Below, piece by piece: positions 33,436 through 41,379 of a DNA stretch of 49,573 nt. Origin of the DNA: Candidatus Nitrosopumilus sp. Lineage in GTDB: Archaea > Thermoproteota > Nitrososphaeria > Nitrososphaerales > Nitrosopumilaceae. The stretch's first letter is position 1. The number at the start of each line of letters is the position of its first letter. A program made the position numbers and the translations under genes. The notes below the pieces were generated by a model that was given only the letters and a program-made list of their open reading frames with translations, ran no database searches and was not told the origin of the DNA. The stretch spans positions 1-49,573 of the forward strand of contig JAOTXZ010000009.1 of assembly GCA_029862085.1 (NCBI GenBank), written 5' to 3'.

Positions 33436-34551
33436 ATGGGAATGGAATTTTATGGTGATGATTTTAGAGGTGCAGATGTTGCACCATTTGTTGGGATCAA
33501 TACGTTCTTACACCTACCCTGGATACAATCACACAAAGCATTACTGGAAGCTAAACCTGATGTTGCAATTATTGGAGAGCCATTTGATTTTGGTACTACC
33601 ATTCGACCTGGAGCAAGATATGGGCCACGTGCAATTAGAGCTGCATCAACAATTCCATCTCCTCCTTATGAGCGATTTAATATTGAAACCGGTGCAGACC
33701 CATTTGGAACATTTCGAACGGTAGATTATGGGGACGTCCATGTTTCGCCAGGAGACGTGATAGAATCCCACAAGAGAATGACCCTTAAAGTCAAAGAGGT
33801 ATTAGAAGCTGATGGCATTCCTGTCATGCTTGGTGGAGATCATTCTATTACATACGCAAATGTTAGAGCTTTTGCTAAAAAATACAAAAACATTGGAATG
33901 ATTCATTTTGATACCCATGCGGATTGTGCCCCACAAGGGTTAACTGGTTACAAATATGATCATGGAGCACACATTAGAAGAATCATGGAAATGGGCTGTT
34001 TAAAGGGCAAAAATTATTCATTGGTAGGCCCTAGAGGCTATTGGCCCGGACCTGATTTGTACAAATGGATGTCAGATCAAGATTTTCAATGGTTTACAAT
34101 GCTCGATGTTGAAGAACTAGGAATTGATTTAATTGCCAAGGAAATAGCCGACAGGGCAAATGATGGAACCGATGCAGTTTATCTTAGCTGGGATATAGAT
34201 TCTTTTGATCCTGCTTATGCCCCAGGTACAGGTGAACCTGAACCCAATGGACTTACATCAAGAGAAGGAATTAGAATGATACGACTATTATCAAAATCAT
34301 TTGATCCTGACAGATTTGCAATGGATTTGGTAGAAATCGCTCCAGCATATGATGTCAGTGATCAGAGCTCTTACAATGGTGGAATAACATCAGGATTGGG
34401 ACAAAGATTGGTTATTGAACTGTTAGCTGGATTGTCATTAACAAAAAGAGGTTTGGAGGGAGGAGATCCGGTAAGACCAAACGATTATCGCGGAACTGGA
34501 CACACATACAATTTTGGAAATCCCGCTTCTAAAATTCCAAAGAGAGATTAA
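33436..34551 (+). CDS. Arginase/agmatinase-family ureohydrolase
   Basis: A 371-residue metal-dependent hydrolase that releases urea from a guanidino compound. The metal motifs are intact: LGGDHSITY (about residue 133), HFDTHADCA (about 158-162) and SWDIDSFDPAYAPGTGEPEPNG (about 252). The second motif reads DTHAD rather than the DAHTD/DAHAD common in agmatinases and arginases. The protein is ~60 residues longer than E. coli SpeB, with extra N- and C-terminal segments. Substrate candidates are agmatine, guanidine or another guanidino compound. It heads an operon with a UreA-like gene and a UreH-type nickel transporter. Confidence 0.88.
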   Translation: MGMEFYGDDFRGADVAPFVGINTFLHLPWIQSHKALLEAKPDVAIIGEPFDFGTTIRPGARYGPRAIRAASTIPSPPYERFNIETGADPFGTFRTVDYGDVHVSPGDVIESHKRMTLKVKEVLEADGIPVMLGGDHSITYANVRAFAKKYKNIGMIHFDTHADCAPQGLTGYKYDHGAHIRRIMEMGCLKGKNYSLVGPRGYWPGPDLYKWMSDQDFQWFTMLDVEELGIDLIAKEIADRANDGTDAVYLSWDIDSFDPAYAPGTGEPEPNGLTSREGIRMIRLLSKSFDPDRFAMDLVEIAPAYDVSDQSSYNGGITSGLGQRLVIELLAGLSLTKRGLEGGDPVRPNDYRGTGHTYNFGNPASKIPKRD

Positions 34552-34946
34552 TGAAAATTGAAGTTTTGGTAGAGGGAGATCCTGATATCAAACCCCTAAC
34601 CAAAATATTTCATTATAAAAAATCTGATGAATTAATCTTCCTTGAATCTACTAAATTAATCAAAAATCGTCTTGAAAACAGGATGAGATTAAACGTGGAT
34701 GAAACCTTGTGGTTCTTTGTCGCATATATTATAACTTCATTAAATGAAGATAAACCAATCAACGAAATAACAAAACACATCCGAGAACTTCTTTCCCCAA
34801 ATCAAGTTTTGATTGGTGTTCCAGAAAGCTTGAGGAGATTAACTTTCACTATTTCATTAAATGAAAATCAATGCGAACTCCTATCTATTTTGACACCTAT
34901 TTCCATTAACCAATATTTTTTTCATGAACTGGAAAAAACTGCATAG
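34551..34946 (+). CDS. UreA-like (urease gamma fold) protein coupled to the ureohydrolase
   Basis: A 131-residue protein with no obvious family at first sight. Its residues from about 21 to 119 align by hand without gaps to the UreA encoded in this window. MRLNVDETL matches [13 protein letters not shown] matches VHEL, and LLSPNQVLIGVPESL matches [14 protein letters not shown]; a TPI end matches DPI. I count 13 identities in the best 59 columns. It lacks the HPEA residues of true UreA. The ATG overlaps the ureohydrolase TAA by one base, so translation is probably coupled. The likely role is a partner subunit or regulator of the ureohydrolase or urease (inference). Confidence 0.6.
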   Translation: MKIEVLVEGDPDIKPLTKIFHYKKSDELIFLESTKLIKNRLENRMRLNVDETLWFFVAYIITSLNEDKPINEITKHIRELLSPNQVLIGVPESLRRLTFTISLNENQCELLSILTPISINQYFFHELEKTA

Positions 34947-34960
34947 AAAAGGTGAGATAA

Positions 34961-35719
34961 TTGATTGATATGTTAATTGAAATGTTACAAGCCAACAATC
35001 CTTTGTTAATAATAATGGCGGGACTTATGATTGGATTGATACATGCTTTTGAACCAGATCATCTAAGTTCTGTTTCCACACAATTATTAAATAAAAATAA
35101 TTCCGAATCCAGTTCAAAAAAACCAATCTTAAGGAATCTGACCATAAACAGCTCTTTTAAAGGAGCCTTATGGGGAATGGGACATACATCTAGCATAATT
35201 TTAATTGGCTTGTTAATTGCTGGGTTATCACTCAACATACCTGATAATTTCTTTGTCAGTGCAGAAATTCTTGTTGGTTTTATGTTAATTATTTTGGGAA
35301 TTTTTACGGTAACAAATCGTAGTATCTTTAAACAAAAACATATCCATCCTCACCAACACTCAAACGGAATTGCTCATACCCATTCTCATAGTCATAATGT
35401 AAATCATAAACATGGCCATAAATCATATCTAATTGGTTGTATTCATGGTATCGCGGGTAGTGGCAGTCTTGTGGCCTTAACAGCATCTACTATAAGTGGT
35501 TTTGATATGATGATTTACTTTTTAATTTTATTTGGTATTGGAAGTATTATCGGCATGACTGTCGCTAGTGGAATTATTGGCTTACCATTTATTTTATTAT
35601 CTAAAATAAACTCCGCCACAAAATATCTAAGATATGTAATAGCTGGTATAACTTTCATTATAGGTATCAATATTTTATTTACAGTTGGAATAGACCATAA
35701 ATTATTTTTGTTAAACTAA
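34961..35719 (+). CDS. UreH/NiCoT-type nickel transporter
   Basis: A 252-residue membrane protein with six or more helices. The first helix carries GLIHAFEPDHLSSV, matching the HxxxxDH nickel signature of NiCoT/UreH permeases. GMGHTSSIILIGLL and GCIHGIAGSGSLVAL are further conserved segments. A cytoplasmic loop is rich in His (KHIHPHQHSNGIAHTHSHSH region). The start is TTG at 34961, with a ribosome-binding GGTGA five bases upstream. Third gene of the ureohydrolase operon. Nickel for urease, and perhaps for the ureohydrolase itself, is the likely cargo; cobalt is possible. Confidence 0.82.
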   Translation: MIDMLIEMLQANNPLLIIMAGLMIGLIHAFEPDHLSSVSTQLLNKNNSESSSKKPILRNLTINSSFKGALWGMGHTSSIILIGLLIAGLSLNIPDNFFVSAEILVGFMLIILGIFTVTNRSIFKQKHIHPHQHSNGIAHTHSHSHNVNHKHGHKSYLIGCIHGIAGSGSLVALTASTISGFDMMIYFLILFGIGSIIGMTVASGIIGLPFILLSKINSATKYLRYVIAGITFIIGINILFTVGIDHKLFLLN

Positions 35720-35759
35720 AAATGTTAGTTGGCAAAACTAACTATGTGATCTGATTTGG

Positions 35760-36182
35760 TTATTTTACAACCAAAACAGAAACTTTGGATTTATGAACAA
35801 TTGTATTTGCAACGCTACCAAGAATGGCTCCTTTAATACCACCAATACCTCGTGAACCCACAACAACTAGATCAAATTTTCCTTTTTCAGCAGATTCAAC
35901 AATTCTGGCTGCTGGACTCCCATATTGAATTTTAGATGCAAATTTTACCTCTTGTTTTTCACATTTTTTTTCCGCAGAGTCTAACATCTCTTCTGCTTTT
36001 TTTGTTAAGAACTTTTTATAATTTATAACTGATGAAGCAAGAGTTGGAGCTACAGTTACCACGTTTATTCCTGTGATTTTTGCGTTGGCTTCTTTTGCAA
36101 TTGAAATTGCCTTGTCCAAACCTCTAACAGAATCTTTAGAGCCATCTAAGGGAACAAGAATATTATTAATTTTTTGAACCAT
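35760..36182 (-). CDS. Universal stress protein (UspA family)
   Basis: A 140-residue UspA domain: NNILVPLDGSKDSVRGLDKAI at the start and the ATP-binding pattern GSRGIGGIKGAILGSVANTI near the end (Gx2Gx9G[ST]). Such proteins bind ATP and respond to stress, with no defined reaction. A TATA-like TTAAATAACA lies about 26 bases before the ATG. It converges on the UreH-type gene. Confidence 0.93.
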   Translation of the reverse strand: MVQKINNILVPLDGSKDSVRGLDKAISIAKEANAKITGINVVTVAPTLASSVINYKKFLTKKAEEMLDSAEKKCEKQEVKFASKIQYGSPAARIVESAEKGKFDLVVVGSRGIGGIKGAILGSVANTIVHKSKVSVLVVK

Positions 36183-36317
36183 GAATACAATTTCCTCAAG
36201 TGTTATTTAAAAATTGCATAAAGATCATCAAAACTGATTTTCAAAAAAGATATCGACATTTTTCCTATACAAAATCATCAAATCTCGATTTATTATATAG
36301 TTAAAACAAAAAAAAAG

Positions 36318-36680
36318 GTGTCCCAAAAAGTTAGCCAAATTGGATATTCTATTCTGTTGTTTATCGTTGCAGGTCTTTGCGAAATTGGTGGAGGATACCT
36401 TGTATGGCTTTGGTTACGTGAAGACTTTAGTTGGGTCTTAGGTGCAGTTGGCGGGTTTGTATTATTCTTGTATGGAATAGTTCCAACGTTTCAGAAAACT
36501 CACTTTCATAGAGTCTATGCAGCCTATGGTGGAGTATTTATTGCAATGGCCGTCTTTTGGGGGTGGTTAATTGATGGAGTAAACCCAGACAACTATGATA
36601 TCATTGGCGGTATAATTGCAATAATTGGCGTTTTGATAATTTTCTATTTTCCAAGGAAAGGTGAAAAATTCTGGAAGTAA
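36318..36680 (+). CDS. YnfA/UPF0060 small membrane transporter-like protein (first of pair)
   Basis: A 120-residue four-helix protein of the YnfA family, related to small multidrug resistance transporters. It shows [41 protein letters not shown], and an end [12 protein letters not shown]. The start is GTG at 36318, with a TTTATTATATAG box about 26 bases upstream. It overlaps the second copy by 10 bases. Function in archaea is unknown. Confidence 0.88.
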   Translation: MSQKVSQIGYSILLFIVAGLCEIGGGYLVWLWLREDFSWVLGAVGGFVLFLYGIVPTFQKTHFHRVYAAYGGVFIAMAVFWGWLIDGVNPDNYDIIGGIIAIIGVLIIFYFPRKGEKFWK

Positions 36681-37000
36681 TTCTTTCAACTCTTGGATTA
36701 TTCTTTTTTGCTGCACTGTTAGAAATTGGTGGAGGTTATTTAGTTTGGAAATGGTTGCGTAATCATAAAGGAAAAATATTGGGTTTGGTTGGAGCATTAA
36801 TTTTATTTTCGTACGGAATTATAATGACATTACAACCTGCAGATTTTGGAAAGGTATATGCATCGTATGGAGGAATATTTGTTGTATCTTCAATAATTTG
36901 GGGAAATTATGTTGATAAAAAAAAGCCAGATAGATTTGAAATAATTGGTTCAGTCGTAGTTTTGTTGGGTGTTTTTGTAATGTTTTATTTTCCCAGATAA
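36671..37000 (+). CDS. YnfA/UPF0060 protein, second tandem copy, probable CTG start
   Basis: The frame is open from 36665 and encodes a full-length 109-residue YnfA protein if translation starts at CTG 36671: a first helix [20 protein letters not shown], then [31 protein letters not shown] and a FYFPR end. No ATG, GTG or TTG occurs in this frame before 36755, and starting there would delete the first helix and the conserved [15 protein letters not shown] ribosome-binding site (36660-36664) lies six bases before the CTG. ATT at 36668 is an alternative. It overlaps the first copy by 10 bases. Confidence 0.8.
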   Translation: MEVILSTLGLFFFAALLEIGGGYLVWKWLRNHKGKILGLVGALILFSYGIIMTLQPADFGKVYASYGGIFVVSSIIWGNYVDKKKPDRFEIIGSVVVLLGVFVMFYFPR

Positions 37001-37028
37001 TTCAGAAAAGATGATAATTAGATAAAAG

Positions 37029-37102
37029 CGGGTCTAGAGGGATTCGGACCCTCGACAACCGGATTAAAAGTCCGGTGCGCTACCTGGCTGCGCCATAGAC
37101 CC
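37029..37102 (-). tRNA. tRNA-Lys (anticodon UUU)
   Basis: Read on the minus strand: acceptor GGGTCTA/TAGACCC with discriminator G, anticodon stem CCGGA/TCCGG around loop CTTTTAA (UUU), and T stem GAGGG/CCCTC with a TCCGAAT loop. All arms pair normally. No intron and no encoded CCA are seen. It lies 28 bases after the convergent YnfA pair. Confidence 0.95.
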
Positions 37103-37199
37103 ACAAACCAATTTGCTTAGAGTGTATAATTTAGTCTTTTACAAAATTTTTTGTTATTGCAGAAACTTTTAATCTAGGATTTTGTTGAAAAGGAATTGT

Positions 37200-37274
37200 G
37201 CCCTTGTAGTATAGCCCGGTCTAGAATTCGGCCCTGTCACGGCTGAGACGCGTGTTCAAATCCCGCCGAGGGCG
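37200..37274 (+). tRNA. tRNA-Asp (anticodon GUC), with two unpaired stem positions
   Basis: Acceptor GCCCTTG/CGAGGGC, discriminator G, anticodon stem CGGCC/GGCTG around loop CTGTCAC (GUC). The T stem GCGTG/CCCGC has a U-C mismatch at 52-62, and the D stem (GTAT opposite GAAT) has an A-A mismatch at 12-23. A CCA follows the discriminator in the DNA (37275-37277), unlike the other three tRNAs here. The identity elements for Asp (G73, GUC) are intact. Confidence 0.88.
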
Positions 37275-37394
37275 CCATTAATTTAATTCAAATTCCTTCC
37301 TGCGATTTTTTTTAGAGCAGAAATACTCGTCTATTAGAATCCAAATCGAAAAAGAAGATTTTGTTAATTAAAATACAATAAAAATTCTTTCCAA

Positions 37395-37874
37395 ATGGTG
37401 CAAGAAACTTCAAAAAAACTCTCAGAACTAGTAGATGATTATGAACTTTTAGGCCCTGACAACCAAAAAATTAAATTTTCTCAATTGTTTGGTTCGAAAA
37501 GTGACTTAATTCTTATCCACAACATGGGTACAACCTGTCCCTACTGTACAATGTGGGCAGATGGCTTTAATGGTCTACTACCTCACTTGAAGGACCGTTC
37601 TTCGTTTGTAGTTTCCTCCCCCGATGATCCTTCTACCCAGAAAGAATTTGCAAACTCTAGAGGATGGAATTTTCAAATGGTCTCAACTACAGGAACTTCT
37701 TTAGCAAAAGATATGGGATTTGAAAAAGATGGGCTACCTCAACCCGGAGTTTCAGTTTTTCACAAAGAAGATTCCAAGATAATTAGAGTGGGGAGAGATA
37801 ATTTTGGTCCTGGAGATAAATACTGTCCAACGTTTCCTTTGTTTGATTTACTGAAAGATGGTTTAAACAATTGA
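37395..37874 (+). CDS. Thioredoxin-fold protein (DUF899/peroxiredoxin-like)
   Basis: A 159-residue protein with a thioredoxin-type fold: KIKFSQLFGSKSDLILIHNMG, then TTCPYCTMWADGF carrying a CxxC pair (about residues 48-51), and a late GDKYCPTFPLFDLL. It resembles the DUF899 group of thiol-disulfide proteins. The partner and substrate are unknown. A TTAATTAAAATAC box is about 25 bases before the ATG, so it is probably a leaderless single gene. Confidence 0.8.
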   Translation: MVQETSKKLSELVDDYELLGPDNQKIKFSQLFGSKSDLILIHNMGTTCPYCTMWADGFNGLLPHLKDRSSFVVSSPDDPSTQKEFANSRGWNFQMVSTTGTSLAKDMGFEKDGLPQPGVSVFHKEDSKIIRVGRDNFGPGDKYCPTFPLFDLLKDGLNN

Positions 37875-37982
37875 CAGGCAAAATTCGAATACTAGAAAAC
37901 GTATTTTGAAATTATTTTTTAGAAAAACTGAGAATCAATGGAACACCTACAACCTAAAATTGGAGATTAATCAAAGATAAAC

Positions 37983-38399
37983 ATGGCTCAAGCCACGATT
38001 ACACCTGAAATTGCAAAATTATTTGAAGGAAAAAACTTTGCATCTTTTGCAACTTTGATGAATGATGGTTCTCCACATGTTGCCCCTACTTGGGTTGACT
38101 TGGATGGAAATACCATCTTGATAAATACAGCTGGGGGACGTGTCAAGGAAAAAAATATCAGACGAGACAATCGAATTGCCCTTTCAGTTTATGACCAAGA
38201 AAATCCATACAACATGGTATCAGTAAGAGGCAAGGTGACAGACATTACCGAGCAAGGGGCAGATGAGCACATTGATAAAATGGCAAAAAAGTATTTTGGG
38301 GCAGACAAATACCCCTTTAGAACTCCTGAAGAGCAACGGATTATTTTGAAAATCGCACCTGAGAAAATACATCATCAACAACCTCCTCCACAAAAATAA
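37983..38399 (+). CDS. PNPOx-like flavin/F420-binding oxidoreductase
   Basis: A 138-residue split-barrel protein of the pyridoxamine-phosphate-oxidase-like family (PPOX class): NFASFATLMNDGSPHVAPTWVDLDGNT, INTAGGRVKEKNIRRDNRIAL, YNMVSVRGKVTDIT. Archaeal relatives often use F420 or FMN to reduce small molecules. The His/Pro/Gln end (HHQQPPPQK) is unusual. It is a single gene with a TATA-like CCTAAAAT box about 26 bases upstream. Confidence 0.88.
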   Translation: MAQATITPEIAKLFEGKNFASFATLMNDGSPHVAPTWVDLDGNTILINTAGGRVKEKNIRRDNRIALSVYDQENPYNMVSVRGKVTDITEQGADEHIDKMAKKYFGADKYPFRTPEEQRIILKIAPEKIHHQQPPPQK

Positions 38400-38445
38400 A
38401 AAAGTCTAGAAACTACACGAAATTATTTTTTAGAAACGAAGAAAT

Positions 38446-40080
38446 TTAGAATCGTCTCCCTACCTGCCAAACAACTATTGCTGGAACTCCAAAATACATC
38501 CCAATATTCAAAATTATCAAACTAATTCCATATCCTAAAACATTAGATTCTGAATTCAAATCCACATAGTTCAAAATTGTGAGTGAACTAATCCCAGGTG
38601 TAATTACAATCTTGACTGCTTCTTTGAATATTGGATTTTTACGCTCATAATCAGCAATTTGGGGGCTAAATGAGTAATAGAAATCGTTGAATCCATCCAT
38701 AAACAAAGTTCCTGTTTCTGTTTGTAGTAATTTATTATCTCGTAATTCTCGGAGTTGCTGTACTTGTGGTGAAAGTTCTGAATTAAAGGTTGCAGTAGCT
38801 ATTAAACATCCACCACCTGCAGTTTCTTCAATTTCTTGGATTACTTCAGAACCCTTTTGTTCAACTGTCTCTTTTGCCTCTATTCTTTTCTCATCTACAA
38901 TTTTTTCTACTTCTTTTCCTTTTTCAATCGCGGATTGACCTATCTCCTTTCCTTTTTCAACAGCTTCCTCTCCTGCATCTACTATCACCTTACCAGCTTC
39001 TTTACCAGCTTCCACAACTAATTCACTAGTTTCGGTCCCAGCTTCAGCTATTGCCTCTCCTGCATCTACAGCTTTTTCTTCCAAATTGGATTTAGTGTTG
39101 GCTTTGATAAGAAAATTTAGTTTTGTTGATTGATCATTGTACTTTGCTTCCACAACATATGTCATGTCATCTTTAAAATCATTTTGAGCTGTATCAATTT
39201 TGAATGTAAAAGGCCATGCTGTGTTTTCAAAATAATCTACAGTTTCAGGATTTGGAACCAAACTTTTCTCCAGCTTAATGTAATCTGTTTCTAGTTCAGA
39301 AATAGTTATGTAAACAGGTTCCTCATCTATTAGTTCATCACCATAAAGATACCCTTCATAATTAATTACCTCTCCATACTCTACATTTCTCTTATCTGCA
39401 TCCATAGCCATTTGACCATGCCAGGAAAGTGAAAAGGGAACTAACAAAATATCTCCGTAAAGATTTTGTTCATCGGTCAAGAGTCTACAAGCTGGTCCAT
39501 ATTGAGTACTATCTGTAGCAATTCCATCTCTTATGTAGGTAAGACAAAATCCAACGGTATCTCCAATTGAAAGATTGAAGTCATTTTCATCCCCGGAATT
39601 CAATGGTTTAGAGTATTCCAAAAAATTTCTAATCCCGTCATTTTGTGCTTCTCCTACTCCTTGGATACTAGAATCTACAATCCAATTTGTTCCATTAAAA
39701 TGACCATCATTTACGATACCCAGACCTGAAAAACCTCCTGAATCATCATTATTATCGATAACGCCATTGTGTGAATTATCAAACATTATACCTAATTGAT
39801 CATCTGGAGTCAGAAGGTTGTCGATTACAATTAATCCAACATACAAATTATTTTCGTCATTCATAACAAGTAATCTACTACCATCAGATTTCCCCCCAAA
39901 AACGGAAATCACGTATGCATCATCCCATTCTCCTACTGACCGATTGCCATCTATTTCTGCAGTACCATAACCTGACAACTGTTCACCATAATGAGCAGAT
40001 GCTTCATTAGAAAATACCAGAAACGAAAAAATACTTGTAACCAAAATTACTATGATATATTTTCTTGTTGAATGTTTCAA
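38446..40080 (-). CDS. Secreted CFI-box-CTERM protein with amphipathic repeat region
   Basis: A 544-residue exported protein. The TTG at 40080 gives a clean signal peptide (KHSTRKYIIVILVTSIFSFL, cut near ASA-HYG) and lies about 20 bases from a TATTATTTAAA box; the frame itself is open to 40176. Residues ~37-220 resemble a DOMON/CBM9-like domain (EIDGNRSVGEWDDAYV). Residues ~336-421 are a long charged helix of Ala/Gly/Glu/Lys repeats. Residues ~422-490 form the CFI-box (GGGCLIATATFNSELSPQVQ, FNDFYYSFSPQIAD). One or two membrane helices end the protein. The role at the cell surface is unknown. Confidence 0.8.
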   Translation of the reverse strand: MKHSTRKYIIVILVTSIFSFLVFSNEASAHYGEQLSGYGTAEIDGNRSVGEWDDAYVISVFGGKSDGSRLLVMNDENNLYVGLIVIDNLLTPDDQLGIMFDNSHNGVIDNNDDSGGFSGLGIVNDGHFNGTNWIVDSSIQGVGEAQNDGIRNFLEYSKPLNSGDENDFNLSIGDTVGFCLTYIRDGIATDSTQYGPACRLLTDEQNLYGDILLVPFSLSWHGQMAMDADKRNVEYGEVINYEGYLYGDELIDEEPVYITISELETDYIKLEKSLVPNPETVDYFENTAWPFTFKIDTAQNDFKDDMTYVVEAKYNDQSTKLNFLIKANTKSNLEEKAVDAGEAIAEAGTETSELVVEAGKEAGKVIVDAGEEAVEKGKEIGQSAIEKGKEVEKIVDEKRIEAKETVEQKGSEVIQEIEETAGGGCLIATATFNSELSPQVQQLRELRDNKLLQTETGTLFMDGFNDFYYSFSPQIADYERKNPIFKEAVKIVITPGISSLTILNYVDLNSESNVLGYGISLIILNIGMYFGVPAIVVWQVGRRF

Positions 40081-40177
40081 TGTATTCCGTTTTTTAAATA
40101 ATAGCTTAAAAGCTATTCGATAATTTTTTTGGTAGCAAAAAATAAAAATTGTAAATTTCTTTTGGAACAAAAACATG

Positions 40178-40187
40178 TTTTTATATC
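40178..40187 (+). promoter_or_regulatory. TATA box of the 40208 small gene
   Basis: TTTTTATATC is centred about 25 bases before the ATG at 40208, the spacing of a leaderless promoter. Confidence 0.55.
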
Positions 40188-40207
40188 ATTTTTGGACATA
40201 ATATCAC

Positions 40208-40342
40208 ATGAGACGACGTTTAGGAAAAAGAACACATACTAACTATTCTTTGATTTTGTATACTGCTATTTTTTCATTTATAGGGCTAGTATTACTTTAT
40301 GGAACAACCGATTTTATACAAAACCTTTTTGGTAAACCTTAA
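40208..40342 (+). CDS. Small single-pass membrane protein, unknown
   Basis: A 44-residue protein with a strongly basic start (MRRRLGKRTHTNY), one membrane helix (LILYTAIFSFIGLVLLYG) and a short tail. The TATA box at -25 and the positive-inside layout support a real gene. It is divergent from the CFI-box gene by about 130 bases. No family is recognised. Confidence 0.55.
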   Translation: MRRRLGKRTHTNYSLILYTAIFSFIGLVLLYGTTDFIQNLFGKP

Positions 40343-40505
40343 AAAATCAAATAGATATTAAAATCTAAATTGGGTTTTAGAAATTAATCAACTAAATGTT
40401 TTGGTCTATATCATACTGATTGGCAAAAATTTTCTTTGGATTTAACCAAAGTTCAAACCTCAATTAATTAAATAAATTTAAAAAATTGTACTGAGAAACT
40501 AAACA

Positions 40506-41303
40506 CTATCTTATTTCTGAGAATATATCATCCAAAATGGTTTGATTTGCCGCGGCAATAAATGATATTCTAGTGTCATAACTAAGGTCTGCATCAAGCA
40601 AATCAAAATTTTCATCAAGGAGTAATCCTCCTGCTTCTTTTACAATAAGATATCCTGCAGCAATATCTTGAATACGAATTTTTTTTCTTAAATCAATAAA
40701 AATATCCATTAATCCTCTTGCAAACATTGCCATTTCAAGCGCATTAGCACCAAAGTGCCTGGTGTGATTATGCTTCTCGAAAATAGGCTGTAGTTTTTTC
40801 ATCAATTCTAAGTTTGCTCCTGAAATGTTAATTCCTACAATTTTGTAGATGGGATCCTTATTATGAACATTAATTATTGAGCCATCCCAAAAAGCCCCCT
40901 TATTTTTTGAAGCCCAATACATCTCTCCATTTGTTAGATTTGTTATTACTCCATCTGTGATGGAGCTTAGTCGATTTTCAGGCGCAAAGGCAAGAGAACT
41001 ACAAAAAAATGGAACTCCCCTTACAGAATTGGCAGATCCATCTATTGCATCCATAATTACAAATCCTTTTGGATTTTTAGATAGCTGTACTCTTCCACAT
41101 TCCTCACCTAAAACCACACACTCAAAATTAATCGCTTTAAGATAATCCAGCACAGTTTTTTCTGCAATAATGTCAATGTTTCGCGAAATATCTCCACCTG
41201 CACCTCTTCCAAAATTACCGGCAGCATCTTCTGTTCCAGCTATATCTTTAACATTTTCATAAATTTTTTTTGAAACATCGCGAAGAATATCAATTACTTC
41301 CAA
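40506..41303 (-). CDS. Inositol monophosphatase/fructose-1,6-bisphosphatase family enzyme
   Basis: A 265-residue Mg-dependent sugar phosphatase. It has the metal-binding Glu region VVLGEECGR, the signature VIMDAIDGSANSVRG (usual form DPIDGT; here DAIDGS) and the C-terminal RIQDIAAGYLIVKEAGG. Archaeal members hydrolyse inositol-1-phosphate and often fructose-1,6-bisphosphate. The start is TTG at 41303, with a TATA-like CTTAAATTACG about 26 bases upstream. The exact substrate is not decided. Confidence 0.88.
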   Translation of the reverse strand: MEVIDILRDVSKKIYENVKDIAGTEDAAGNFGRGAGGDISRNIDIIAEKTVLDYLKAINFECVVLGEECGRVQLSKNPKGFVIMDAIDGSANSVRGVPFFCSSLAFAPENRLSSITDGVITNLTNGEMYWASKNKGAFWDGSIINVHNKDPIYKIVGINISGANLELMKKLQPIFEKHNHTRHFGANALEMAMFARGLMDIFIDLRKKIRIQDIAAGYLIVKEAGGLLLDENFDLLDADLSYDTRISFIAAANQTILDDIFSEIR

Positions 41304-41379
41304 TGATCTTAATTTTGTTCTTCGTAATTTAAGTGAAGGAAATTTTTTTGATTTGAAAGCATAAATAACAATATATGAG

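Noticed and set aside
34551-34946. Calling the UreA-like gene a true second ureA
   Set aside because: Identity to UreA is low, the HPEA residues are missing and a complete ureA is present in the urease operon.
36755-37000. The second YnfA gene starting at TTG 36755
   Set aside because: This start would remove the first membrane helix and the conserved EIGGGYLVW, both encoded in the open frame upstream; CTG 36671 with a ribosome-binding site fits better.
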